DNA of 64,000 nt, taken from the IMG/VR virus record IMGVR_UViG_3300008110_010000, positions 130,036-194,035 of that record; one strand, written 5' to 3'. This document shows positions 41,664-50,956 of the stretch, piece by piece; the first letter of the stretch is position 1; every line of letters begins with the position of its first letter. This DNA comes from a virus. A program made the position numbers and the translations under genes. Below the pieces are notes generated by a model that had not been told where the DNA came from, did not search any database, and was given only the letters and a program-made list of their open reading frames with translations.

Positions 41664-44600
41664 TGAATTATAAAAATCTTCTATTTTTTAATAAAACTGG
41701 GCACCAATCAAATTTTGTTTGGAACGGAGAATTCTGGGAAACTAGATTAATGCTTCCTCAGGTATCTGTGGATCTTTTTGAAATAGAACACCTGTTTATA
41801 ATTGAAAAATTTGAAGATCTAAACGGAAACACTGTTTATGGATATCCTCATATAACCCCAGAAATAAGTTCAACCTCTGCATCTGGAATATATGGATCTT
41901 TTAATTCTGGATCTAGAAAGGTTACATTAAACTCTGAACCTGTTGTGGATTTTATAGGATCTAAGGTTTTTTGTCAGCAGTTCCCTAACGGAAATCTTGT
42001 AACTGGTGTTAGTGTGGTGGATAAGACAATTGAGCTTGAAAATGCTGCAACGTTTTCAGAAAATTCCGTCCCTTTGTTTTTTAATTTATGGAGAGTTAGT
42101 TTCGAGACAACTAGAAACGTTTTAGATTTTGATGCTTTTGATCCTATTAGAGCGAGTATAACTAAGGGATTAGATTATATCACGACTTCCTCTGATGTAA
42201 GTGCTATTTCGGAGAATGACGAATTTTTAATGATTTTAGGAGACGGAATTCCTAAAGATGCTAGAATTACAAAAGTTTCTGGAAATAAAATATACTTAAA
42301 CAAGAAGTGCGAAGTTACTCTTAATAACATCACGGTTTTTGTATATCCTGTCGAGGAAAGAAATAACATTTCTTCTTACATATATCAATACATCCTCACC
42401 GAAGATGGAACTCTGGATGCTCCTGTTTTAGAATCAATCAATACTAATTATTTAAAAATCGATTATGATCCAAATGAAACTGTAAATGATTACTTAAGAA
42501 GCTCGGGTGAAATATATTCGGGAAGTGCCTCTGTTAACATAGCTCTTAATTCTAAAGAGGAGGGAATATTCGGTAGAACATTAGTAATAGAGGATCTTTC
42601 ATTAGGGTACCCAAAAACTGTAGCAAGGATAGAGATACACGGGGAAACAATAGGTGAAGATGAAAGATATAAAACAATTTTAAATAATTTTGGGAGAAGG
42701 TTAAATGCGGAAGACGCTTATATATTAAGAGATTCTGATCCCAAAGAGCCATTCACAGATTATGAGATTTTAAATGATAAGAGAAAAGAGCTTTTATTAG
42801 AAGGACATGAAATATACTCTTATTTAGGATCTTATAAGGGTCTTGTTAATGCTATTAAATTTTTTGGGTACCAAGATCTAAGAATTAAAGAATATTGGTT
42901 AAATATTAAAAAATCTGAATCTGAAACATCCGCTCTCAAACAAAATACGGATTTTTTAGAGAGGTGGAATGCTTTACCCGGAGGTCAACAAAATTTAATA
43001 TCCAGTATAATTGACGATGAAAATTCTGGTAAGTATAAACAGGTAGAAATTTACGGAAAAAGAAACGACGGAACTTTTGGTTTAAAATCCTCGATGGAAA
43101 AATTATTTCCATCCTCAAGTTTTAAGAAAACTGCACTCTTTGGTTTATTCTATGATATCAACAGGGTAGTTGAGAACCAAGAGGACATTTATGAATATCC
43201 CGTTGTGGAAAATGCTTTTGTTTTTTCTCCGGAGGAGGTACTTATAAAACTGTTTGGCTTAAAAGAAAAATTAAAAAAAGATTATCTTCCTTTAAATGCG
43301 AGGATTATTGATATAACAGGAGAAGGTGTCTATTTTGGAATCTACAAAACCAGAGCATGGACAGATAATTTAAAGATAGATGAGTTAAATCAGGGAATTG
43401 ACCTAGAGCTAGGATTTACCCCAGAATATGGTTACATAGAGGATTTAAGGCCCTTTTCAGTAAGACCCAATTCTGATATTCCGTATGTTCCTTATGTTGG
43501 GGTGGAACCTAACACCTACGATTTTTCAACTTATGGAAATCTAGTAGATTTACCCCAGAACAATTTAAAACTCCCAGGTAAACAGTCCAAAGCTTTAGCT
43601 GATGCAATAAAGCTATTTTATGATGAAAGAAACACGAAGGGAATAAAACCTTACAGACTAGGTGACGGAGATAATAAAAACGGGGGATACCGAAAACTAT
43701 ATGACGGGAAAGTTTATGATGTCCCCGCAGGATTTCCGGTTACGATGGAAATAACATCTTTTGTTTTAACATGGGACGAAGTAAATAATCAGTGGGATTC
43801 TTTAGATAGAAATATTTCAACATATTCTTCAACACTAGCATCTATTTCAGATGTTTCCGGATATAACGATCAGACCCTAATAGACTCTAGCTTAAATTTT
43901 GAATTTAATCTTTCTACCATATTTGGAACCTTGTTCAATATTAATCTCCAAACTGGTATATCAATTTTAAACCCAGCATCTGGTAAGGTTCAACTTAAAT
44001 TTACTTCTAACACAGATTCCGATTGTCAGTTTCTATGTGAGGTTCAAAGCTATAGTACTCTCACTGGAATAGCTAATGTTAAACTTTTATGGGTTAAAAA
44101 TGAAGGAATATTCGATGACTGGAAAGTAGAAATCGTTAACATTTTTAAAGACAATCTCGATTTATCCTATTATGATTATTCTTTCAATCCCGACGGATTT
44201 TATTCTTGGGATAATCTTAGATTCGCGGGATTTTATGAGGTTGAATGGAAGATCACAAAGAAAGATGATAGACCTTATTATTATGATCTAAGAGGTAAAA
44301 TAACTGATTATTATAAACTTCCCCTTGTTCTTCCATATGATGGAATATATTCGGTTCAATGCAGGGTTTGGGATGGATTTAACGACATCTGTTCTACACA
44401 CTATGAGAATTGCTTGGAAGTTAAGAAGAGGGAAGTTGAAATTGTTAGTGTTTCTAGATTCAGAGAAGCTGAAGTTTATACCTGGGATCAGACAAAACAG
44501 CCTTGGGATAATTTTGAATCGATGTGGGTTTTTCCCGTTGAAAGAAGACCAGAAGAACCTAAACCATCTAATTTAATCCTAAATCCTGCTGAATATGGAA

Positions 44601-47600
44601 ATCAATTTAACGAGGGTCAAAAATGCAAGATTTTAAAAGATTTTCCAGAAACTATAGGATCTTCTTTAGTTAGATTCGGTCTACAAAAAATACCTATGTC
44701 TAGCTTTACCAGTTCTTATAGTGGAACAGGTTCTGGTCCAGTGATTGCAACTTTAAATTCATCATATCTTCCACATTCTTTTATAAACGGGGAGAGAGTA
44801 ACATTAATAGATGGATACAACACTGGGGCAGGAAATCTTTCCGGGACTTATCTAATAAGTAACGTTACAGCTACAGGTTTCACCCTTCCGATTATACTCT
44901 CAGGTTCAGTAACACCTTCCCTTATAAGTGTGGTTAAATCCGGGAGCATTACTGTAAAGTACGAGGGATCTAATTATCATACTGTTGATTTTAATGGAAG
45001 ATTGGATACTACACTGGGCAATTTGATGAGTAAATTCAATGGGTTCACGAAAGATCCTGCTTTCGGGATTGATACTATAACTACTTCTCTTATTTCCACA
45101 GCTAACGTTCAAGAATGGATGGATGTTGTTTTTAAAACACCGATAGGGAGGGGAGCATTATACAATGGTAAATCCCTCGAGTTTACTACGACCGGTGGCC
45201 TTTATCTATACGATGGAAGTTCTGCAGTTAAATCATATTCTTCACAATTCTCTGGAGGAATTAATGCTTACTCTGATTATGTTGATTATAATTTTGAAGG
45301 AGATCTTCCAACGGAAAATACCAGATACTATGGAACCAAGGGATTAAACTGGGACTCTTTTGATTCTCTTTCTTGGAATAATTTATATTCTCAAACCTGG
45401 GGAATGTATGATTTTCATAATGACTGGTTAGGTGGATTTTCCCTTTATAATCTACAAAGTGGAGATAAAATAAGGGTTAGTCAAAAGTCTAAAGGAATAA
45501 TTCTAGGGAATGTTTCTTCCCCTGATGCAAGTCCAAATTATCTAGATTTAAGGGAAGCTGCTGATCAATTAAATGCGTCAACAGATCCGAATATTTCTAG
45601 ATTCTATTATGAAGTTAGGGGATTTTCAAAATTGCCGGAATATTTTAAGAACACTGGGGATGTTATTTCCCCGGGTCTTACGTGTATAGCTAGGCCTTAC
45701 AAAGAGGAAACCTTATCATATGATTTACAAGTTGGATCGCCTGCAATGGGTGCTCCTTTATCTATAAAGCAAGATAGAGACGGTGATATAATCATGGGAG
45801 GAGTTACCTCTGTCAAGGTAATGAAATCCCCAACAGATATAGATTATTATTATATAGGTACTGAATATCCCGGGTCTGTTCCAAGAAAAGTTTTACCTGA
45901 TGAATATGGAAATTGGTGGTGTTATGGAGAAAGATGTGCTGTACCTCTAGTTATTTATAATAGACAAAAACCAGAGGAGACAATACTAGTTAGTTCTGTT
46001 CTCGTATCCGGATTCTCCAGACCAGATCTCAATTATTTAGCTCCTGTCCCTGATTCTCAATTTCAAACAATATGCTTAGCCGTAGATGATAGGACTGAAA
46101 ACTTTGTGATGTATGTTAAGTACATACAATCATATTCTGTTGGATCTCCAGAAGATTCCTATAGATTAATAGAGTTTAATGCTTCTTCTAAAGAATTCGT
46201 TGTTATTTCAACTCTAGGTCCTTCATGGAATGCTAGTAGAACATATAATGTTGGAAGTATTGTTAGTAAGAATGGATTATCATATAGATCCCTAGTTGGT
46301 AGTAATCTTTCTCAAAATCCGGAATCATCCACAGGATATTGGGAATTAATTCCTCAAGAAAATATTGGAATTATTGATACTACTCTGTATAGTATCAGAC
46401 AGTTAAAGTATGAATATATTGGAAAGAAATCTAAACTTTGGATTGTTACTAATGGTGGATTAAAAACATACAACGGGATTAAAATTGATACACTGGATAT
46501 CAGTAACAGTGGTCTCCATACTAACGATCTTTATTCATTGGAAATAGATGAATCTGGAAGTAAGTGGATAGGAAGTTCTAATGGAATATGTTATTATGAT
46601 AATATAAGATGGGGATGTTGGACGCCAACTACCAATCCAGAATTACCAGTCGGTAAAAGTAGAAACATAGTAAATCTTGGAAGTGGAAGGATATTCTTTA
46701 TAGTACAAACAGGAACAGAAATCTATGAATTAGTTTATTTTAACGGAATAACTTTTGTAGTTTATTCAGATGATCCTGGAACCATAAACACATTTGGACC
46801 TATCTACAGTTTAGATTATGATTATGAAGATATTTATTTCTTTAAAAATAATGTAAAGTATATTGACGGGAATTTTACTAGGAACGTAGGTGATTTATTT
46901 TATTTGGGGGATGAACCAAGAATAGGATCTCCTTATGTTAATGCTAATTATTGGGATCAATCCAGCGTTGGGTCTTATCCAACACCGCAAAACATCCACG
47001 CGAGAAAAATTTCTTTTGTTATTCCCTATATTCATGCATCGGCAAAAACCCCTGGAATTTCTGGATGGGATTTTATTTATCATTTATCATATAGACCAGT
47101 TCCAGATCCTATTTATGTAAGAGAAAAAGGTATCGGAGAAACAGAAGTAAATTTCAACTTTATTGTTGGTCCTTTATACACTTCTTCAATAAATATCGGT
47201 AAAGATCCCCAACTTCCTTACGTTGATAGCAAATCGTGGAAAATCCCTAGCTGGATTAATTATGATTTTAGAGATGTAACAGATTCACATCCTGGAATTG
47301 ATATTGACAATCTTTTCCTCGATGCACCGCTTAGAGATATTGCTTCTGGTGTTGCATTAAAGGAGTCATATTGGAGAAACAGCAATGTTATTAGAAGCTC
47401 CGATAGGGAGATTGGAAATCTTCTTGATAGATTTGAATGGGTTATTAAAATAGGAGATACCCAGGATGATAGAGGGATAAAAACATTTGTGGATGAAGAA
47501 GGGTATGTTTATGTTACTGGATTTTTCTCAGGAACTATAAGTTTTGGATCTAAGAATAACCTACCAATAGGTGCAAATACAACTCTTGCTTCTAATAGCT

Positions 47601-49192
47601 GTAGATCAATATTTGTTGCTAAGTATAACCAATTTGGTGTTGTACAATGGGCGAGAAAATATGGAGATGCAAGCTTTAGTGGATTTGCGGATTATGATTT
47701 TACCCCAACCGGAATCAAGGTTGATAGGGTAGGTAACGTAGTTGTTGTCGGGTATAAGGAAAAAAATAGAAATAACACAACATCAGAACTTCCTACCAAT
47801 ATCTACTTAAAATGGAATTGGAATGCTGTTTTTGTTAGTGGTACTAATTTATTTTCGCCTTCCAGTGATACTGCTAGAGATTTGATAAAAGATCTTGCTA
47901 TAGACCAGGTTGGTAACGTTTATGTTGCTGGAATATTTAGTGGAACACTTTCTGCTGGAAACTTCTCAATATCCAGTTCTGGATCAGACCCTGAAGTCTT
48001 TGTAGCTAGGATCGAGGGTGACGGGAACGTAAAATGGCTTTATAAAGCAAATAGCGGAGGAATTGAAGAAAATCCTTCTATTCAAATAGGAAAGGATTAT
48101 GAAGATCTTTATTTGGCATACAGTTCCAGAGTAGGATCTGTTCAGAATTTAATTCTCTCAAAATTCATTAGCTATGATTTTCATATAGAGTGGACAAGAT
48201 CCTATAGAAATAGTGATCATTCGAATTATCACATAAGTCCAAGAATTAAAGTCTCAGGGAACGGAGAAATTGCTCTTGGTGCTACTTTTTCTGGATTTAT
48301 CGAAGTAGAGGGTAACGTTATATCTTCTAACGGGGACAAAGATATAGCAATCATGAAATTTAACGGATACAGAAATCTTTGGGCAAAATCTGTAGGATCT
48401 AAGGATGCAGATTATTGCCAGGACGTAGAAATAGATTCTGAAGGTAACCTTTATATTTTGGGATCATACGACGGACCTTTAATAGCTTCACCGGAATTTT
48501 CTTCCCCTAGCTATTATCCATCCCCCGAAGGAAATAGCGACATTGTTTTATTTAAATATGATCATCACGGAATACTTCTTGATATAGTTGATGCTGGGGG
48601 TATTAATAGAGATGAGGGTATATCTCTTTCACTAGATAAAGAAGATAATATTTATTTAACCGGATATATTTCAGGAGAATCGGAATTTTCAAACTGGATT
48701 GCTTCACCAAGTGGAGGAGAGGATGCATTTATTGGAAAAATTACAAATCTAAAATATAGAACCGGTAAAAATATAGGAGGAGTATATTCTTGGTTTGGTA
48801 CTGGATCTTGGACATCTGGCGAAAGAAAAATCTCAAATAAAGAATTTGAAGTTCCTATGGGAACTACCGTTATTTTTAACCCGATAGATTCTTTAATACC
48901 TGGTCAGAAGAATATAGTTTACACCCTAATTAACGATGATGATGACGAAAATCTGATTGAAATAAAAGATGCTCATGCTTTCATCTGGACATTTAATCAG
49001 CCAGGATTTTATACCCTACGAGCTAAGATCGAAGATACTAATGGAAATATTTATATCCACGATAAAAAAGGATACATTAGAGTTATAGATCACAAGAACC
49101 CACCCCCAGGAGAAATAGTTGAATACGTAAACAGCGAAACCTTTAGGAAAAGAGCGATCTACGAGAAAAAGACTATGCCTCAGATAATTTAA
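41663..49192 (+). CDS. Giant baseplate/fibre protein, gp7-like N-terminus with propeller modules
   Basis: At 2,509 residues this is the largest protein here. Residues 1-640 have beta-rich wedge-like sequence (EILNDKRKELLLEGHEIYSY) and sit where T4 has gene 7. A PKD-like domain is near 833-930. A CBM5/12-like module is at about 1520-1563 (Y-x-x-G-S-I-V-x(3)-G-L-S-Y). A propeller segment of Bacteroidetes two-component-regulator type is at 1590-1655 (GLHTNDLYSLEIDESG). A seven-bladed propeller of SBBP type is at 1925-2366 (blades ending D-x-x-G-N-x-Y-V-x-G). A PKD-like domain is at 2393-2486. It probably forms a wedge arm or receptor-binding appendage. The gene ends against the inverted phoH. 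Confidence 0.85.
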   Translation: MNYKNLLFFNKTGHQSNFVWNGEFWETRLMLPQVSVDLFEIEHLFIIEKFEDLNGNTVYGYPHITPEISSTSASGIYGSFNSGSRKVTLNSEPVVDFIGSKVFCQQFPNGNLVTGVSVVDKTIELENAATFSENSVPLFFNLWRVSFETTRNVLDFDAFDPIRASITKGLDYITTSSDVSAISENDEFLMILGDGIPKDARITKVSGNKIYLNKKCEVTLNNITVFVYPVEERNNISSYIYQYILTEDGTLDAPVLESINTNYLKIDYDPNETVNDYLRSSGEIYSGSASVNIALNSKEEGIFGRTLVIEDLSLGYPKTVARIEIHGETIGEDERYKTILNNFGRRLNAEDAYILRDSDPKEPFTDYEILNDKRKELLLEGHEIYSYLGSYKGLVNAIKFFGYQDLRIKEYWLNIKKSESETSALKQNTDFLERWNALPGGQQNLISSIIDDENSGKYKQVEIYGKRNDGTFGLKSSMEKLFPSSSFKKTALFGLFYDINRVVENQEDIYEYPVVENAFVFSPEEVLIKLFGLKEKLKKDYLPLNARIIDITGEGVYFGIYKTRAWTDNLKIDELNQGIDLELGFTPEYGYIEDLRPFSVRPNSDIPYVPYVGVEPNTYDFSTYGNLVDLPQNNLKLPGKQSKALADAIKLFYDERNTKGIKPYRLGDGDNKNGGYRKLYDGKVYDVPAGFPVTMEITSFVLTWDEVNNQWDSLDRNISTYSSTLASISDVSGYNDQTLIDSSLNFEFNLSTIFGTLFNINLQTGISILNPASGKVQLKFTSNTDSDCQFLCEVQSYSTLTGIANVKLLWVKNEGIFDDWKVEIVNIFKDNLDLSYYDYSFNPDGFYSWDNLRFAGFYEVEWKITKKDDRPYYYDLRGKITDYYKLPLVLPYDGIYSVQCRVWDGFNDICSTHYENCLEVKKREVEIVSVSRFREAEVYTWDQTKQPWDNFESMWVFPVERRPEEPKPSNLILNPAEYGNQFNEGQKCKILKDFPETIGSSLVRFGLQKIPMSSFTSSYSGTGSGPVIATLNSSYLPHSFINGERVTLIDGYNTGAGNLSGTYLISNVTATGFTLPIILSGSVTPSLISVVKSGSITVKYEGSNYHTVDFNGRLDTTLGNLMSKFNGFTKDPAFGIDTITTSLISTANVQEWMDVVFKTPIGRGALYNGKSLEFTTTGGLYLYDGSSAVKSYSSQFSGGINAYSDYVDYNFEGDLPTENTRYYGTKGLNWDSFDSLSWNNLYSQTWGMYDFHNDWLGGFSLYNLQSGDKIRVSQKSKGIILGNVSSPDASPNYLDLREAADQLNASTDPNISRFYYEVRGFSKLPEYFKNTGDVISPGLTCIARPYKEETLSYDLQVGSPAMGAPLSIKQDRDGDIIMGGVTSVKVMKSPTDIDYYYIGTEYPGSVPRKVLPDEYGNWWCYGERCAVPLVIYNRQKPEETILVSSVLVSGFSRPDLNYLAPVPDSQFQTICLAVDDRTENFVMYVKYIQSYSVGSPEDSYRLIEFNASSKEFVVISTLGPSWNASRTYNVGSIVSKNGLSYRSLVGSNLSQNPESSTGYWELIPQENIGIIDTTLYSIRQLKYEYIGKKSKLWIVTNGGLKTYNGIKIDTLDISNSGLHTNDLYSLEIDESGSKWIGSSNGICYYDNIRWGCWTPTTNPELPVGKSRNIVNLGSGRIFFIVQTGTEIYELVYFNGITFVVYSDDPGTINTFGPIYSLDYDYEDIYFFKNNVKYIDGNFTRNVGDLFYLGDEPRIGSPYVNANYWDQSSVGSYPTPQNIHARKISFVIPYIHASAKTPGISGWDFIYHLSYRPVPDPIYVREKGIGETEVNFNFIVGPLYTSSINIGKDPQLPYVDSKSWKIPSWINYDFRDVTDSHPGIDIDNLFLDAPLRDIASGVALKESYWRNSNVIRSSDREIGNLLDRFEWVIKIGDTQDDRGIKTFVDEEGYVYVTGFFSGTISFGSKNNLPIGANTTLASNSCRSIFVAKYNQFGVVQWARKYGDASFSGFADYDFTPTGIKVDRVGNVVVVGYKEKNRNNTTSELPTNIYLKWNWNAVFVSGTNLFSPSSDTARDLIKDLAIDQVGNVYVAGIFSGTLSAGNFSISSSGSDPEVFVARIEGDGNVKWLYKANSGGIEENPSIQIGKDYEDLYLAYSSRVGSVQNLILSKFISYDFHIEWTRSYRNSDHSNYHISPRIKVSGNGEIALGATFSGFIEVEGNVISSNGDKDIAIMKFNGYRNLWAKSVGSKDADYCQDVEIDSEGNLYILGSYDGPLIASPEFSSPSYYPSPEGNSDIVLFKYDHHGILLDIVDAGGINRDEGISLSLDKEDNIYLTGYISGESEFSNWIASPSGGEDAFIGKITNLKYRTGKNIGGVYSWFGTGSWTSGERKISNKEFEVPMGTTVIFNPIDSLIPGQKNIVYTLINDDDDENLIEIKDAHAFIWTFNQPGFYTLRAKIEDTNGNIYIHDKKGYIRVIDHKNPPPGEIVEYVNSETFRKRAIYEKKTMPQII

Positions 49193-49873
49193 TTATCTGT
49201 CTCTGTATTCAGTATAAACCCCAAGAATTTCTGGAACAATAGGATGCCTGTGATTTTTCTTGAGAGAAATGACTTTAACCCCATCTACCCTAGAAGACAC
49301 TGTATTTAAAAAATCCAATCCAGAGTCTTTTTTGATTTTTAAGTCTATTTGGGAAATATCACCACAGATCATAATTTTAGAAGCTATACCAAGTCTTCCC
49401 AAAACCATTTCCATTTGTGAGTTAGTAACGTTTTGAGCTTCGTCAACAATGACACAGGCATGAAGAAATGTTCTACCTCTCATAAAAGGGAAGGGAAGAA
49501 TTTCAATTATCTCGTCAGCAACCATTTTATCTATTTTTTCTTTATCGTATAAAAGATAAAGATTGGAATAAATTGGAGCTAGCCAAGGGTCCATTTTTTC
49601 TTTAAGATCTCCGGGAAGAAATCCTATATCTTCCTTAGCTACCGTTGGTCTTGTTATTATAACCTTTTCAACTTCCCGGTTAAAAAGAAGATCTAGAGCT
49701 ATCTGACAAGCTAGAAGTGTTTTTCCCGATCCTGCCATACCCCTGATAACTGTTACTGGGTTTTCTAAAATTATAGATTTAGCTTCCTTTTGTTCCTCGT
49801 TAAGCTGAAGTTTAAACTTAATAGGGCCCTTCACTTTCCCCTTGATAGGAGATTCCTTTGTTGTTTTTTCCAT
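49193..49873 (-). CDS. phoH: PhoH-like P-loop ATPase
   Basis: Walker A GMAGSGKT (45-52), the ITRP element (73-76), and Walker B VIVDEAQN (141-148) followed by MICGDISQ identify the PhoH family, with a C-terminal NHRHP. At 226 residues it is the compact phage form. PhoH-like proteins are common in phages of many hosts and are RNA-associated helicase-like ATPases; in the host they are linked to phosphate starvation. It is the only minus-strand gene inside the tail region, with no GATATATAAA motif upstream, so it may be expressed at a different time from the structural genes. Confidence 0.95.
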   Translation of the reverse strand: MEKTTKESPIKGKVKGPIKFKLQLNEEQKEAKSIILENPVTVIRGMAGSGKTLLACQIALDLLFNREVEKVIITRPTVAKEDIGFLPGDLKEKMDPWLAPIYSNLYLLYDKEKIDKMVADEIIEILPFPFMRGRTFLHACVIVDEAQNVTNSQMEMVLGRLGIASKIMICGDISQIDLKIKKDSGLDFLNTVSSRVDGVKVISLKKNHRHPIVPEILGVYTEYRDR

Positions 49874-49962
49874 AAAATTTGGGATTAATTTGTGAGAAAC
49901 TTAAGAATTTTTTACCGTATGATCTAAGCATGCAAGAATTATTTCTTCGTTCGGTCTTGTAT

Positions 49963-49970
49963 GATATATA
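49963..49970 (+). promoter_or_regulatory. Late-promoter-like motif GATATATA
   Basis: GATATATA, extended by TATTC, lies in the divergent gap between phoH and the first fibre gene, 22 bases before the latter's ATG. It departs from the common form after the eighth base. Confidence 0.4.
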
Positions 49971-49992
49971 TATTCAGAATAAAAAATAACAA

Positions 49993-50937
49993 ATGATTAC
50001 TATTCAGGAGATATTAGGCACTGACTCGATCGCAGCCTCGAGACTTACCATTAATTCAAATTTCCTACTGGTTGAGAATGAAATAAATGATCTAGAGAAC
50101 ACATTCAATATTAATGTGGTAACGGGATCTATGGACATTTCTCAGGCCACCAGTGGACAATTAAAAGCCAAAACGTTTTTTGCTAACCAGGCAACTTTTC
50201 CAGCTTCTGGAACTGCTACTGTTAGTATTTACGGAACTGGTGCTAGCGCAGGAAATGCTTCATTTTCTGGAATCGTTTCATCCGGGCAAATTTCAGTTTC
50301 TGGAACAGGAACATTTAATCAGATCAATGCATCAGGAGCAGCAGTTTTTGGTTCCACTGCCAGATTTGATGGAGATGTTACTTTCAATGGATCTGTAATA
50401 ATCGGAGCTACTGGATCTTATATTGATAGAAATGCAACAGGTGCATCAGGGGCAACAAATGCTTTTCTTTCTCCTGGTAACGGAGGCGGCGGCATAACAG
50501 GTACATTTAGTAATCCCTATGTTCTAACTTTTGATGAAAGCGTGGTCTTTGCAAATTGTAGCTATGTTAGTGGAGCAACAGGAGATTCCAGTAATCAAAC
50601 AGGATTCTATTTTAGAGTTGCTACTGGGGACGGAGGATCTCTTAATCTACCAGCAGTTCCACAAGGTTTTAGACTTACTGTAGTAAATACCGGTCTTTAT
50701 GCTGGATTAATAGGAACGGGGGTAAAAACACCTTTCACCGGTAATTATTATACTGGATTCAATACTGATAATAACGCAGGAAGATTCCCTTCTGAAATTA
50801 CTGTACCGGCTAGTTTACCTTATAAAGCTTCAGTAACCCTACAGTGGGAAAATAGATTGGGAAAGGGATCAGCAACACAGAACGGATCTTGGGTAGTAAT
50901 ATCAACTGCTGGACTTAGCGCTAGTGATCTAAGTTAA
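49993..50937 (+). CDS. Predicted tail fibre or short appendage protein
   Basis: After an N-terminal helical segment (residues 1-45, with ASRLTINSNFLLVENEI) the 314-residue protein is Gly/Ser/Thr/Ala-rich with repeated short strands (SGTATVSIYGTGAS, FSGIVSSGQISVSG). This is characteristic of trimeric beta-structured fibre shafts. The C-terminal 100 residues include aromatic turns (FRVATGDGG, LQWENRLG) and look like a folded tip. No intramolecular chaperone domain is obvious. It begins the cluster of fibre and peripheral baseplate genes. Confidence 0.82.
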   Translation: MITIQEILGTDSIAASRLTINSNFLLVENEINDLENTFNINVVTGSMDISQATSGQLKAKTFFANQATFPASGTATVSIYGTGASAGNASFSGIVSSGQISVSGTGTFNQINASGAAVFGSTARFDGDVTFNGSVIIGATGSYIDRNATGASGATNAFLSPGNGGGGITGTFSNPYVLTFDESVVFANCSYVSGATGDSSNQTGFYFRVATGDGGSLNLPAVPQGFRLTVVNTGLYAGLIGTGVKTPFTGNYYTGFNTDNNAGRFPSEITVPASLPYKASVTLQWENRLGKGSATQNGSWVVISTAGLSASDLS

Positions 50938-50956
50938 AAATAAATTATAAAGCTGG

